Below, piece by piece: positions 42,454 through 49,483 of a stretch of 64,000 nucleotides of DNA (positions are counted from its first letter, which is position 1; each line of letters begins with the position of its first letter). The stretch is from Winogradskyella sp. Its GTDB lineage: Bacteria; Bacteroidota; Bacteroidia; Flavobacteriales; Flavobacteriaceae. The translations under genes were made by a program, and so were the position numbers. The stretch is taken from positions 1 through 64,000 of the forward strand of contig NZ_JANQIM010000018.1 in assembly GCF_028282165.1 (NCBI RefSeq), in the 5' to 3' direction. Below the pieces are notes generated by a model that saw nothing but the letters and a program-made list of their open reading frames with translations, was not told the origin of the DNA and searched no databases.

Positions 42454-43671
42454 ATGAGTATAAAATTCGCTATCATCAAAGAACGCAAAAACCCACCAGA
42501 TAGACGTGTTGTCTTTTCACCCGAAACCTTAGCAGAAGCAAGAAAACGATTTCCAAAAGCTGAATTTGTAGTTGAGTCTTCAGATATTAGAGTGTTTCCT
42601 GATGAAGCTTATGCCGAATTAGGTTTCGAAGTTACTGACGATATTTCTGATGCTGATGTGATGATAGGTGTAAAAGAAGTCCCGATCGAAAACCTCATTC
42701 CAAATAAAAAGTACTTTTACTTTTCGCACACTATAAAAAAGCAACCCTACAATCGAAAGCTATTGGTAGCCATGCTCGAAAAAAACATAGAGATGTACGA
42801 TCATGAAACCATCGTTAATGAAGCAGGATTTAGACTCATTGGTTTTGGACGTTATGCTGGTTTAGTAGGCGCCTATAATGGTTTTAGAGCATTAGGATTA
42901 AGAGATGGTTTATTCAATTTGCCAAAAGCGGAAACCCTTTCGGACTTAAATGAGATGAAAGCTGAATTGGATAAGATCACTATTCCGAATATAAAAATAC
43001 TCCTAACCGGATCAGGTAAAGTAGCTCGTGGAGCTAAAGAGATTTTAGATCATTTGGGTATTAAGGAAATCAGCGATGCTTTGTATTTAACCTCAGAATT
43101 CACTGAGCCCGTCTACGTTATGGCAGATGTTATGGAATACGCCAAGCGTATAGACGGTAAAGTTGGTAGTCAGTCTGAGTTTTTTAAAGACCCAACAGGT
43201 TATGAGAGTAATTTTATGGCCTATGCCAAACACACAGATTATTTTATTGCAGGTCATTTTTATGGTAATAATGCACCTTACTTCTTTACAAGGGAAGATG
43301 CCAAACATCCTGATTTTAGAATTAATCTAGTGGCAGATATCTCTTGTGATATCGATGGGCCTGTTGCTAGTACTATTCGTCCTTCGACCATTGCAGAACC
43401 CTTCTATGGTTACCATCCGCAAACCGAATCGGAAGTTGCTTTTGATGCCAAAGAGGCCATTACGGTTATGGCTGTTGATAACTTGCCTTGTGAATTGCCA
43501 AAAGATGCGAGTGAAGGGTTTGGAGAAACTTTTGTAGAGCATGTAATACCCGCATTTTTCAATGATGATGAAAAAGGTATTTTAGAGCGTTCACAAATTA
43601 CTAACTCAAAGGGTGAACTTACAAAACGCTTTAGTTATCTTCAGGATTATGTGGATGGTAAAGTATCATAA
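42454..43671 (+). CDS. LYS1-like / alanine dehydrogenase-family NAD(P)-dependent oxidoreductase
   Basis: The 405-residue protein starts SIKFAIIKERKNPPDRRVVFSPE, the hallmark N-terminus of the alanine dehydrogenase / PNT / saccharopine dehydrogenase superfamily. FYFSHTIKKQPYNRKLL at about 87-103 matches the LYS1 (lysine-forming saccharopine dehydrogenase) branch. The Rossmann motif is GSGKVARGAKEIL at about 186-198. ADISCDIDGPVASTIRPSTIAEPFYGY at 291-317 is another segment typical of that branch. I cannot tell whether the reaction is saccharopine cleavage or another amino-acid dehydrogenation. No lysine catabolism genes are adjacent. The gene is monocistronic, with the tmRNA divergent upstream. 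Confidence 0.9.
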   Translation: MSIKFAIIKERKNPPDRRVVFSPETLAEARKRFPKAEFVVESSDIRVFPDEAYAELGFEVTDDISDADVMIGVKEVPIENLIPNKKYFYFSHTIKKQPYNRKLLVAMLEKNIEMYDHETIVNEAGFRLIGFGRYAGLVGAYNGFRALGLRDGLFNLPKAETLSDLNEMKAELDKITIPNIKILLTGSGKVARGAKEILDHLGIKEISDALYLTSEFTEPVYVMADVMEYAKRIDGKVGSQSEFFKDPTGYESNFMAYAKHTDYFIAGHFYGNNAPYFFTREDAKHPDFRINLVADISCDIDGPVASTIRPSTIAEPFYGYHPQTESEVAFDAKEAITVMAVDNLPCELPKDASEGFGETFVEHVIPAFFNDDEKGILERSQITNSKGELTKRFSYLQDYVDGKVS

Positions 43672-43675
43672 TAGG

Positions 43676-43701
43676 TAGTATTTCCTAATTGAATAATACT
43701 A
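43676..43701. terminator. weak bidirectional hairpin between convergent genes
   Basis: TAGTATT (43676-43682) and AATACTA (43695-43701) form a 7-bp AT-rich stem in the gap between the LYS1-like gene and the lipoprotein gene, followed by GTTTTG. It is only a possible terminator. Confidence 0.3.
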
Positions 43702-44334
43702 GTTTTGTTGATAAAAATCCTCAAAGCATTGCATTCCTATGGCACCACCAATGTAAGATAAAACCACTTTGTCTTTGTAGTATATGTTGTTACAGCCATC
43801 ATTATGTCTTTTCAATTCATCTTCACTTAGCTTATTTTTAAATATTTTATAGGAATAAACACCTAAACCATTAAAGCCATATTCTACTTCTATCGGTTTC
43901 CAGTTAGATATACCTATACAGTTAGCAGATTCTAATTTTGCGTATAAGTTTCTGAATGTGTCGTTGGTCCAGTTTAGTTTTCTTTTTACTAGCTCAAATG
44001 AGTTGGTTTTTCCATTATACTTTCTTTCATATGTAGTTTGGGGTTCTTCAATGTAGTTGTCAATATCTAGATCCCATTTATGAAATAGTAGTTCATTTTC
44101 CTCAGAATTGTTTTCTTTTTCATAAACGACTAAGTCTATTCTATCGAAAGAATTATACCGTATTCTTACTATAAATTTTTTAGGTATAATGTCTTCAAAA
44201 AAACGTATTGCTTCGTGGATTTGTCTTTCGTGCTTTTCATAGTTTTCTATTAAATCAGCTTTTCGTTTTGAATGTGAACAACCCGATGCTAAAACTGAGA
44301 TAAGCACAGCACATAATATTGATCTATAATTCAT
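43699..44334 (-). CDS. putative lipoprotein of unknown function
   Basis: From the ATG at 44334 the product is 211 residues and begins MNYRSILCAVLISVLASGCSHS. This is a type II signal peptide with lipobox LASGC, so the protein should be anchored to the inner or outer membrane. ATGs at 44343 and 44355 would add 3 or 7 residues, but the chosen start gives the best signal length. The mature part is rich in Lys, Glu and Asn with several Tyr, and has cysteines in ESANCIGISNW, RHNDGCNNIYY and GMQCFEDF. No family was recognised. It is the last gene of the leftward Coq4-like operon and overlaps the DUF1361 gene by about 11 bp. Confidence 0.75.
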   Translation of the reverse strand: MNYRSILCAVLISVLASGCSHSKRKADLIENYEKHERQIHEAIRFFEDIIPKKFIVRIRYNSFDRIDLVVYEKENNSEENELLFHKWDLDIDNYIEEPQTTYERKYNGKTNSFELVKRKLNWTNDTFRNLYAKLESANCIGISNWKPIEVEYGFNGLGVYSYKIFKNKLSEDELKRHNDGCNNIYYKDKVVLSYIGGAIGMQCFEDFYQQN

Positions 44335-45001
44335 TTGTTCCATATTTTTTGTCAAATAATTGTTTGAATATCCAGTATCCGATCACCAAAAACCCACCAA
44401 AACATATGGTGAATAACCAAGCTTCAGAATGTTGAAAAGGAGAAATGATGATATGAATTATATCTAACATTAAGATTTTAGGATTACTAATAATTTCCCA
44501 AGAATTATAGCGTAAAAATCGACCAAGATAAACACCAAATCCACAGAGAAAAAGAATACCAAGGGTCATTCTTCTCGTTGTAGCATCAGTAAATGTTGCA
44601 GTGATTAGCTTTTGCATAGTCATTAAAGAAAGGTAGAAGAGGAGCAAACCAGTTAAGGCAAAAGATAAAACGACCAATACGTCTAACCATATCAATGGAT
44701 GATTACCTAATCTCAAATGAATGAGATCGGTAATGATATAAGGCGCATTAGGTAAAAATGCTAACCAAACCAAAAACCAAAATCCTAATTTTAATTTACT
44801 AAGGGTTTCTTTCGAGCTAAGATACATGGTGATGGTATAGGGTATAATCGCTAAGAATACATTCCAGACCAAAAAGAGATAGAAGAACGACTTGCTTAGT
44901 TTTATCCTTAACATTAAAGCAAAAATACTGAAGCCTAGTGCTACTGTTACTAAAAGTAAATCCTTAAACTTTGACTGTATGAGTGTTTTTATGGTTTCCA
45001 T
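44324..45001 (-). CDS. DUF1361 membrane protein
   Basis: The 225-residue integral membrane protein has six or seven helices. The family signature FLVWLAFLPNAPYIITDLIH is at about 76-95, and a second block GVYLGRFLRYNSWEIISNP lies near 155-173. DUF1361 proteins are widespread in Bacteroidota and Firmicutes and have no known function. The conserved Asn, Pro and Arg residues face the membrane boundary. It overlaps the upstream DUF2809 gene by 38 bp, an unusually long coupled overlap. Confidence 0.88.
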   Translation of the reverse strand: METIKTLIQSKFKDLLLVTVALGFSIFALMLRIKLSKSFFYLFLVWNVFLAIIPYTITMYLSSKETLSKLKLGFWFLVWLAFLPNAPYIITDLIHLRLGNHPLIWLDVLVVLSFALTGLLLFYLSLMTMQKLITATFTDATTRRMTLGILFLCGFGVYLGRFLRYNSWEIISNPKILMLDIIHIIISPFQHSEAWLFTICFGGFLVIGYWIFKQLFDKKYGTNEL

Positions 45002-45362
45002 AGTAATGTTCTGTTATAAGTACTGTTAAAATTCCGAGTGTGTATGCAACAAGGTCACCAACCTGAAATGTACTTCCAAATATCAACTTAGCTGTAAGGC
45101 TATCATGTAAATTAAAGTAGGTTAAAAATGGTGTAAGCTGAAGCAACTCTATGCTATAAGCAATAAAGAGGACGACTAAAGCTGAGGCCCTCACACTCAA
45201 ATTAGTGCATCCTCTAAATATTGCATATAGTAAAATAACCACCAGATAATCACCAAAGGTGTAGCGGATGAATCCTGTTTTTATAATGAAAGCGATGGCC
45301 AATTCCATTAAGAAAATGGAATGTGCCAGGGTTAAATAGTATTTATTGAACTGTAGCTTCAT
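44964..45362 (-). CDS. DUF2809 membrane protein
   Basis: The 132-residue protein has four helices with the DUF2809 pattern: GFIRYTFGDYLVVILLYAI at about 30-48, VLFIAYSIELLQLTPF at 64-79, and GSTFQVGDLVAYTLGIL at 95-111. The function is unknown. DUF2809 and DUF1361 proteins, both small polytopic proteins, are adjacent here. It overlaps the SanA-like gene by 4 bp (ATGA type) and the DUF1361 gene by 38 bp. Confidence 0.88.
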   Translation of the reverse strand: MKLQFNKYYLTLAHSIFLMELAIAFIIKTGFIRYTFGDYLVVILLYAIFRGCTNLSVRASALVVLFIAYSIELLQLTPFLTYFNLHDSLTAKLIFGSTFQVGDLVAYTLGILTVLITEHYYGNHKNTHTVKV

Positions 45363-45973
45363 TGTATGGTGATTTTTTCTCCTAAAAATTTGGGTTGTAC
45401 ATTAAAAACTAAGTCTAAGCTAGCTTTAGAGCGCGCAAAGTATTCCCTAAGATGAGAATTGTGTACATCTTTGGCATTAAAGCCAACAGCTTTAATATTA
45501 AAATGATCTGCAATATAGATGGCCCTTTGATTGTGAAACTTTTGGGAAATAAAAGTGATGGACGTTTGCCCAAAAATTTCTTTAGCTCTTATTACAGAGT
45601 CTAAAGTTCTAAAGCCAGCATAGTCCAAAAAGATTTTTTCTTTTGGAATTCCTTCGGCAATTAAGTCATTTTTAAAGTCAGACGGCTCATCATAATTCTT
45701 TCTGCTATTATCTCCACTGACTAAAATAAATTCTATTTTGCCGGCTTCATACAAGTTAACTGCTGCATCAATTCTGTATTTATAGAATAGATTGATATTT
45801 CCGTTTGCTGCGTACTTCCCTGTTCCTAAAACCAAACCTACTTTGTTTTTTGGAATTAAATTGACCTTGTCGAACACAAGATGTCGCGTTTTAAAACTTA
45901 TCCAATGGTAGGTGATAAATACGCCCAGGCCAATAAATACAATAATTAAGAAAATGATTTTTATTTTTTTCAT
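45359..45973 (-). CDS. SanA/YdcF-like DUF218 envelope protein
   Basis: The 204-residue protein has one N-terminal membrane anchor (about 5-24) and then a DUF218 domain: VGLVLGTGKYAANGNINLFYKYRIDAAVNLY at about 45-75, FILVSGDNSRKNYDEPSDF, then RTLDSVIRAKEIF and FISQKFHNQRAIYIADHFNI. This matches SanA (vancomycin sensitivity at high temperature in enterobacteria), which has a periplasmic domain influencing the envelope barrier. The Asp and Arg pairs that line the putative active site are kept. Start and stop overlap neighbours by 4 bp on each side. Confidence 0.88.
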   Translation of the reverse strand: MKKIKIIFLIIVFIGLGVFITYHWISFKTRHLVFDKVNLIPKNKVGLVLGTGKYAANGNINLFYKYRIDAAVNLYEAGKIEFILVSGDNSRKNYDEPSDFKNDLIAEGIPKEKIFLDYAGFRTLDSVIRAKEIFGQTSITFISQKFHNQRAIYIADHFNIKAVGFNAKDVHNSHLREYFARSKASLDLVFNVQPKFLGEKITIQ

Positions 45974-46488
45974 GATGTTTTTAGGTTAAGATGATGTAAT
46001 GCTGATTTAGAAAAAATGGCCAATCTAAAGTCCTCAATAGATACGTTTAAAAGTTTTCTGTAATCGAAATGATGAAAGGGGTTGGCACGTTTTCCAGTCT
46101 TAAAGGATTTATAATAATAGTCGTAGTAATCTGGAAGTATGGCGACTCCTAAAATAATGGCTCCGTATAGGTATGGACTGCGTTTGCCATTTCCATAACA
46201 TAGGCATTGTAAGGCGATTTCATCTTCAACTTTGGTGCTGTAACCGCAAAGCACATGGTAACAATCGTGACGCTCTACTTTTGGGATCAATTCAAAATTA
46301 TTCTTATCCAAAAACTCTCCAAGATGTCTTCCAAATGTGGGTTTTGGAAGATTGAGCAAATCTGCTTTGGTAATATTCCAACCTTCATGATTTTTGAACA
46401 TCGATGTATAGATACGTTGCGAATGCTCAAACAACCAAACGATAAGTTGTTTCCTAAAAGATCTAAAGGATTTAAATAGGCTGTTCAT
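45970..46488 (-). CDS. Coq4-like protein with HDxxH-x11-E metal motif
   Basis: The 172-residue protein carries the metal-binding pattern of the Coq4 family exactly: H74-D75-C-Y-H78, then eleven residues and E90. Around it are KVERHDCYHVLCGYSTKVED and ALQCLCYGNGKRSPYLYGAII, in line with the family's all-helical fold. In mitochondria Coq4 acts in ubiquinone synthesis, but Bacteroidota normally use menaquinone, so the role must differ. Hypotheses are quinone or isoprenoid handling or lipid binding. It is the first gene of a five-gene leftward operon. A 19 bp palindrome lies 57 bp upstream. Confidence 0.82.
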   Translation of the reverse strand: MNSLFKSFRSFRKQLIVWLFEHSQRIYTSMFKNHEGWNITKADLLNLPKPTFGRHLGEFLDKNNFELIPKVERHDCYHVLCGYSTKVEDEIALQCLCYGNGKRSPYLYGAIILGVAILPDYYDYYYKSFKTGKRANPFHHFDYRKLLNVSIEDFRLAIFSKSALHHLNLKTS

Positions 46489-46544
46489 GGTAGATGGGTT
46501 TGATTTGGTTCAACGGCAATTTTTTTATTTTATAATATTTAAAG

Positions 46545-46563
46545 TACTTTGTATTTCAAAGTA
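46545..46563. promoter_or_regulatory. 19 bp operator-like palindrome before the Coq4-like operon
   Basis: TACTTTG-TATTT-CAAAGTA is a perfect 7-5-7 inverted repeat. The same element in the other orientation is at 48289-48307. Here it lies between the Coq4-like gene and the end of the MpaB-type gene. On the minus strand the flank TTACTTTG resembles a -7 box with one mismatch. Confidence 0.65.
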
Positions 46564-46581
46564 AAAGATTAAAAAAATAGT

Positions 46582-47340
46582 TTATGTAATGTTCATACGT
46601 TTAATATCTTCTTTATACGCTGGTGGTAATAACAGCTCTTTCAATAGCCAATCCATACGTAAGCTTCTAAAAACTTTGTAAACGGTAATAAACGGTTTCA
46701 ATAGCGATAGACTTCTTAAGTTCAAAAGTTGTCTGACTCTTGCCGGTACTAAAAGGATTTGTGCTTCTAACAATAAATTGTATCTAACAAAACCTAAATG
46801 CTTTCTGTATTGTTTGTAAAGGTCTTTAGATAGTTTTCCATTGAGAAGGTTTTGTTGTAAATGTTGGTGTCTAATACCTTTAAATTTAGAGTAGGTGAGT
46901 GGTAACTGTTTTAATCCCATTCGTCTTCCTACACTTACAAAAACATCGAGGATCTCTTGTTTCTCTTCCAAACTGAGCGGTCTTTGCAAAAGTTCATATG
47001 ATCTTATGGAATAATCTATAAGCATAAACAATACATCTTTGTAGGCCCACTCGGGAATCTTTTGTCCTCGTCTTTCTTCTACAGTAGCATGTATGGTAGT
47101 AATTTGGTCAATCGCTTTGAGCGCTGTATTTTTTTCTGAGAAGACAATTTTTTTTGCATAGTAAACAGTCGAGAACAAACGCCCTAAAGGATCTTTGGGG
47201 AGTTTACCCGTAAAATACAACCAATCTACAGCTTTGTTAAGGGCAAATTCGGCCGAGGCACCTGCAAATACAAGTAATATGGTGTCGCTCTTGCCCCATA
47301 TTTGTTTTACTATTGATGTGTCTTCTACAAAAGCAGCCAT
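46582..47340 (-). CDS. MpaB-type oxygenase family protein (DUF2236)
   Basis: The 252-residue protein matches the MpaB / latex-clearing-protein-like family (DUF2236), whose studied members are haem-dependent oxygenases. Telling segments are LVFAGASAEFALNKAVDWLY at about 24-43, DPLGRLFSTVYYA at 51-63, ITTIHATVEERRGQKIPEWAY at 85-105 and MLIDYSIRSYELLQRPLSLEE at 111-131. The H in TIHATVEE is a candidate haem ligand. The substrate is unknown, but hydrophobic lipids are likely. It follows the winged-helix gene by 4 bp in the same operon. Confidence 0.82.
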   Translation of the reverse strand: MAAFVEDTSIVKQIWGKSDTILLVFAGASAEFALNKAVDWLYFTGKLPKDPLGRLFSTVYYAKKIVFSEKNTALKAIDQITTIHATVEERRGQKIPEWAYKDVLFMLIDYSIRSYELLQRPLSLEEKQEILDVFVSVGRRMGLKQLPLTYSKFKGIRHQHLQQNLLNGKLSKDLYKQYRKHLGFVRYNLLLEAQILLVPARVRQLLNLRSLSLLKPFITVYKVFRSLRMDWLLKELLLPPAYKEDIKRMNIT

Positions 47341-47344
47341 GTTT

Positions 47345-47638
47345 TTAGGTTTTTTTTATTAATTTTTCGAGGGCTTCGATATGTTTTTTAAACTCTTTTC
47401 TGCCGAGCTTGGTAGCACTATATCGAGTATTTGGCTTGCGTCCTATAAATTGTTTTTCTACCAAAATATATTCTGCTTTTTCCAAAGCCTTGGTGTGGCT
47501 AGCCAAGTTACCATCAGTAGCACCTAACAATTCCTTTAAGGTGTTAAAATCGGCATATTCATTCACCATAAGAATAGACATAATACCCAGTCGTATTCTG
47601 TGATCAAAGAGTTTATTTATGTTGGTGATGATGCTCAA
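47345..47638 (-). CDS. winged-helix transcriptional regulator (ArsR/MarR-like)
   Basis: The 97-residue protein is a single winged-helix domain. FDHRIRLGIMSILMVNEYADFNTLKELLGATDGNLASHTKALEKAEYI covers helix 1 through the recognition helix (LASHTKALEKAE at about 45-56), and YSATKLGRKEFKKHIEALEKLI is the wing and dimer helix. Such short regulators bind short palindromes as dimers. Its operon is preceded by the 19 bp palindrome at 48289, and a second copy precedes the neighbouring Coq4-like operon. It is the natural candidate repressor of both. No ligand-binding or metal site is visible. Confidence 0.88.
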   Translation of the reverse strand: MSIITNINKLFDHRIRLGIMSILMVNEYADFNTLKELLGATDGNLASHTKALEKAEYILVEKQFIGRKPNTRYSATKLGRKEFKKHIEALEKLIKKT

Positions 47639-47667
47639 ATTTCAGTATTCAGTATTAGGTTTCGACT

Positions 47668-48279
47668 TCATTTTTTATCGTATTTAAAATGCATCCAAGT
47701 ACCATATATGATATGCATAATTCCAAAACCGATAACCCAAAGCCAGAACCCATAACCAGGATAATAGCTCGCAATGAGTCCTAGAACAATTTCAATATAG
47801 CCTAAATATTTAATATCACCTATGCTATATTTTGAGGCACTGACCAAAGCTAAGCCATAGAAAATAAGCATTAATCCTCCTGTTTGTCCATACCTGCCTT
47901 GGCTTAAAATTATTAAACAATAAATCCCTCCTACAACAAGTGGTACTAAAAAGTTAAAGAGTAATCGTTTAGAAGAATTATCCCAAATTTTTTCACCATT
48001 TTTCTTTGCTTTTCTTGTAGTAAGTATGATGCCTGTAACTGCACTAAGAAATGCCACCATAAGTAGTATAGATATGCAGGTCCAGAATACCCAACCATGG
48101 AAAATATACAAAATGCCATCGCTATATGAAATAACCAACCAATAGGCAACTGCTGCACCAATTAGGGCATAGATACCAGCTAAGATGCCCGATAAACCGC
48201 TTAAGGAAATAAAACGCGAGGATTTATTCATTAAATGTTTAATCTCGCTGATGTCTTTTAGATAATCTTCGTTACTCAT
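47668..48279 (-). CDS. six-helix membrane protein of unknown function
   Basis: From the ATG at 48279 the product is 203 residues, MSNEDYLKDISEIKHLMNKSSRFISLSG. A start 24 bases upstream would lie inside the operator palindrome and is unlikely. About six helices follow, including LSGILAGIYALIGAAVAYWLV near 27-47. Similar small proteins with the MNKSSRFISLSGLSGI motif occur beside short winged-helix regulators in other Flavobacteriia as far as I recall. It is the first gene of the operon with the regulator and the MpaB-type gene. Confidence 0.82.
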   Translation of the reverse strand: MSNEDYLKDISEIKHLMNKSSRFISLSGLSGILAGIYALIGAAVAYWLVISYSDGILYIFHGWVFWTCISILLMVAFLSAVTGIILTTRKAKKNGEKIWDNSSKRLLFNFLVPLVVGGIYCLIILSQGRYGQTGGLMLIFYGLALVSASKYSIGDIKYLGYIEIVLGLIASYYPGYGFWLWVIGFGIMHIIYGTWMHFKYDKK

Positions 48280-48288
48280 AATTAAAAG

Positions 48289-48307
48289 TACTTTGAAATA
48301 CAAAGTA
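48289..48307. promoter_or_regulatory. 19 bp operator-like palindrome before the membrane protein / regulator operon
   Basis: TACTTTG-AAATA-CAAAGTA is the exact reverse complement of the element at 46545-46563. It starts 10 bp upstream of the start codon at 48279, so a bound protein would block transcription start. Flanks are also shared (TTTTAC on one side, ACTTT on the other). Confidence 0.68.
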
Positions 48308-48389
48308 AAAGAAATTATTTATATAACACAAAACAATTTTAGAGGATATTAACTAAATTTATAATCTAACTATTAAATCTTTCAACTTT

Positions 48390-48743
48390 ATGATTGGACT
48401 ACTTTTAACAATAGCCAACATTTCTGGTGGTATCTTACTTGGACTGGCCACTTTAGACAAATGGGATGGGGAGAGTAATTTTTTTAATAAAATTGCTGGT
48501 ATTTTGGCACCTTTTCAAACAGTTATTGGGGTTGCTTTAATCGTATTATCACTTATTAAGTTTAGAGTAAGTGTTCTTTTTAGTATAGTCAGTATCTTAG
48601 GGGGAATTTTACTTCTTACTCATGTATTTGGGAAAGTACCAGCTTTAGAAACTAGTTTACGGAAATTATCTGCTTCACTAATGCCTTTTAAGGCCATTAT
48701 AGGTATAGCGCTTATTGTTATTGGTATTTTAGGGTTGTTCTAG
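48390..48743 (+). CDS. small membrane protein with an internal duplication
   Basis: The 117-residue protein has about four helices and a two-fold repeat. The first unit has ANISGGILLGLATLDK followed by LAPFQTVIGVALIVLSLI. The second has SILGGILLLTHVFGK followed by LMPFKAIIGIALIVIGIL. The two units are about 55 residues apart. No function is known to me. It is divergent from the regulated operon next to it and is followed by the DUF1801 gene after three bases. Confidence 0.8.
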   Translation: MIGLLLTIANISGGILLGLATLDKWDGESNFFNKIAGILAPFQTVIGVALIVLSLIKFRVSVLFSIVSILGGILLLTHVFGKVPALETSLRKLSASLMPFKAIIGIALIVIGILGLF

Positions 48744-48746
48744 ATT

Positions 48747-49136
48747 TTGAATCCAGCTGAAGCGTATATATTAAAACAGGTAGAACCCTATAAATCCATA
48801 TTGATGCAGCTTCAGACTATTATTGAAGCTGTAGTGCCTAATGCCGAATTATTGTATAAATACCGCATTCCGTTTTACTACTACAATGGTTTTCCTCTAT
48901 GTTATCTCAACCAATCCAAGGATTATGTAGACTTGGCCTTTTGGCATGGCGATAAGTTAGATCAATACAGAGATCATTTTGTAACGACTAATAGAAAAGT
49001 GGTGACCTCGCTTCGCTACAGAAGTGTCGAGGAAATTCAAGACGAAGTTGTTGTGTATGTCATAGAACAGCAATTGGCTATTAATATTAATCCTTTTAAA
49101 ATGGTTTTAGGCTCCAAGAATAAGAAAAAGGGTTGA
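48747..49136 (+). CDS. DUF1801-like protein (TTG start)
   Basis: The 129-residue soluble protein has the DUF1801 pattern: NPAEAYILKQVEPYKSILMQL at the N-terminus, then PNAELLYKYRIPFYYYNGFPLCYLNQ and VDLAFWHGD, then TSLRYRSVEEI. The fold is YdhG-like and the function unknown. It opens with TTG at 48747, three bases after the previous stop, and there is no ATG upstream in frame. This implies translational coupling to the small membrane protein. Confidence 0.78.
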   Translation: MNPAEAYILKQVEPYKSILMQLQTIIEAVVPNAELLYKYRIPFYYYNGFPLCYLNQSKDYVDLAFWHGDKLDQYRDHFVTTNRKVVTSLRYRSVEEIQDEVVVYVIEQQLAININPFKMVLGSKNKKKG

Positions 49137-49222
49137 CTAGCAGTTTGTAAAATTAAAGTTAGGTATTTATTAATTTAATATTAATGAATATATTGCGTTA
49201 TATTCCCTATACCTAATGAACT

Positions 49223-49477
49223 GTGAAAATTAATTGGCATTCAGAAGCTCAATTGTCTAGTGATGAATTAGATAAGTGTATTCAAATTGAATTTGATTTT
49301 CGGCAAAAAATGACACGTTTTTTAATGAACAACCCTGGATTTGATTGTTGTGAAGACTTTGGATGCTATATTTTCGATTATTTTGTGGATGCTGAAAAAA
49401 TCGAACTCTCAAAAGACACCGCTGAACCTTTTTATTCAAATCTAAAAAATATATGGCATCTGTTTAGTGCAGAATAA
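49223..49477 (+). CDS. small hypothetical protein (GTG start)
   Basis: The 84-residue reading frame starts at GTG (49223) as no in-frame ATG is available. The product KINWHSEAQLSSDELDKCIQ... contains a cysteine-rich centre (FDCCEDFGCYIFDYF). It resembles nothing I can name. It is placed 6 bp before the convergent kdsA stop. Coding status is supported only by an open frame and plausible composition. Confidence 0.45.
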   Translation: MKINWHSEAQLSSDELDKCIQIEFDFRQKMTRFLMNNPGFDCCEDFGCYIFDYFVDAEKIELSKDTAEPFYSNLKNIWHLFSAE

Positions 49478-49483
49478 ACCTGT

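Noticed and set aside
42252..42503. Rightward reading frame of 83 codons across the ssrA region
   Set aside because: It lies mostly antisense to the tmRNA 5' part and its leader, overlaps the start of the LYS1-like gene, and has no family resemblance.
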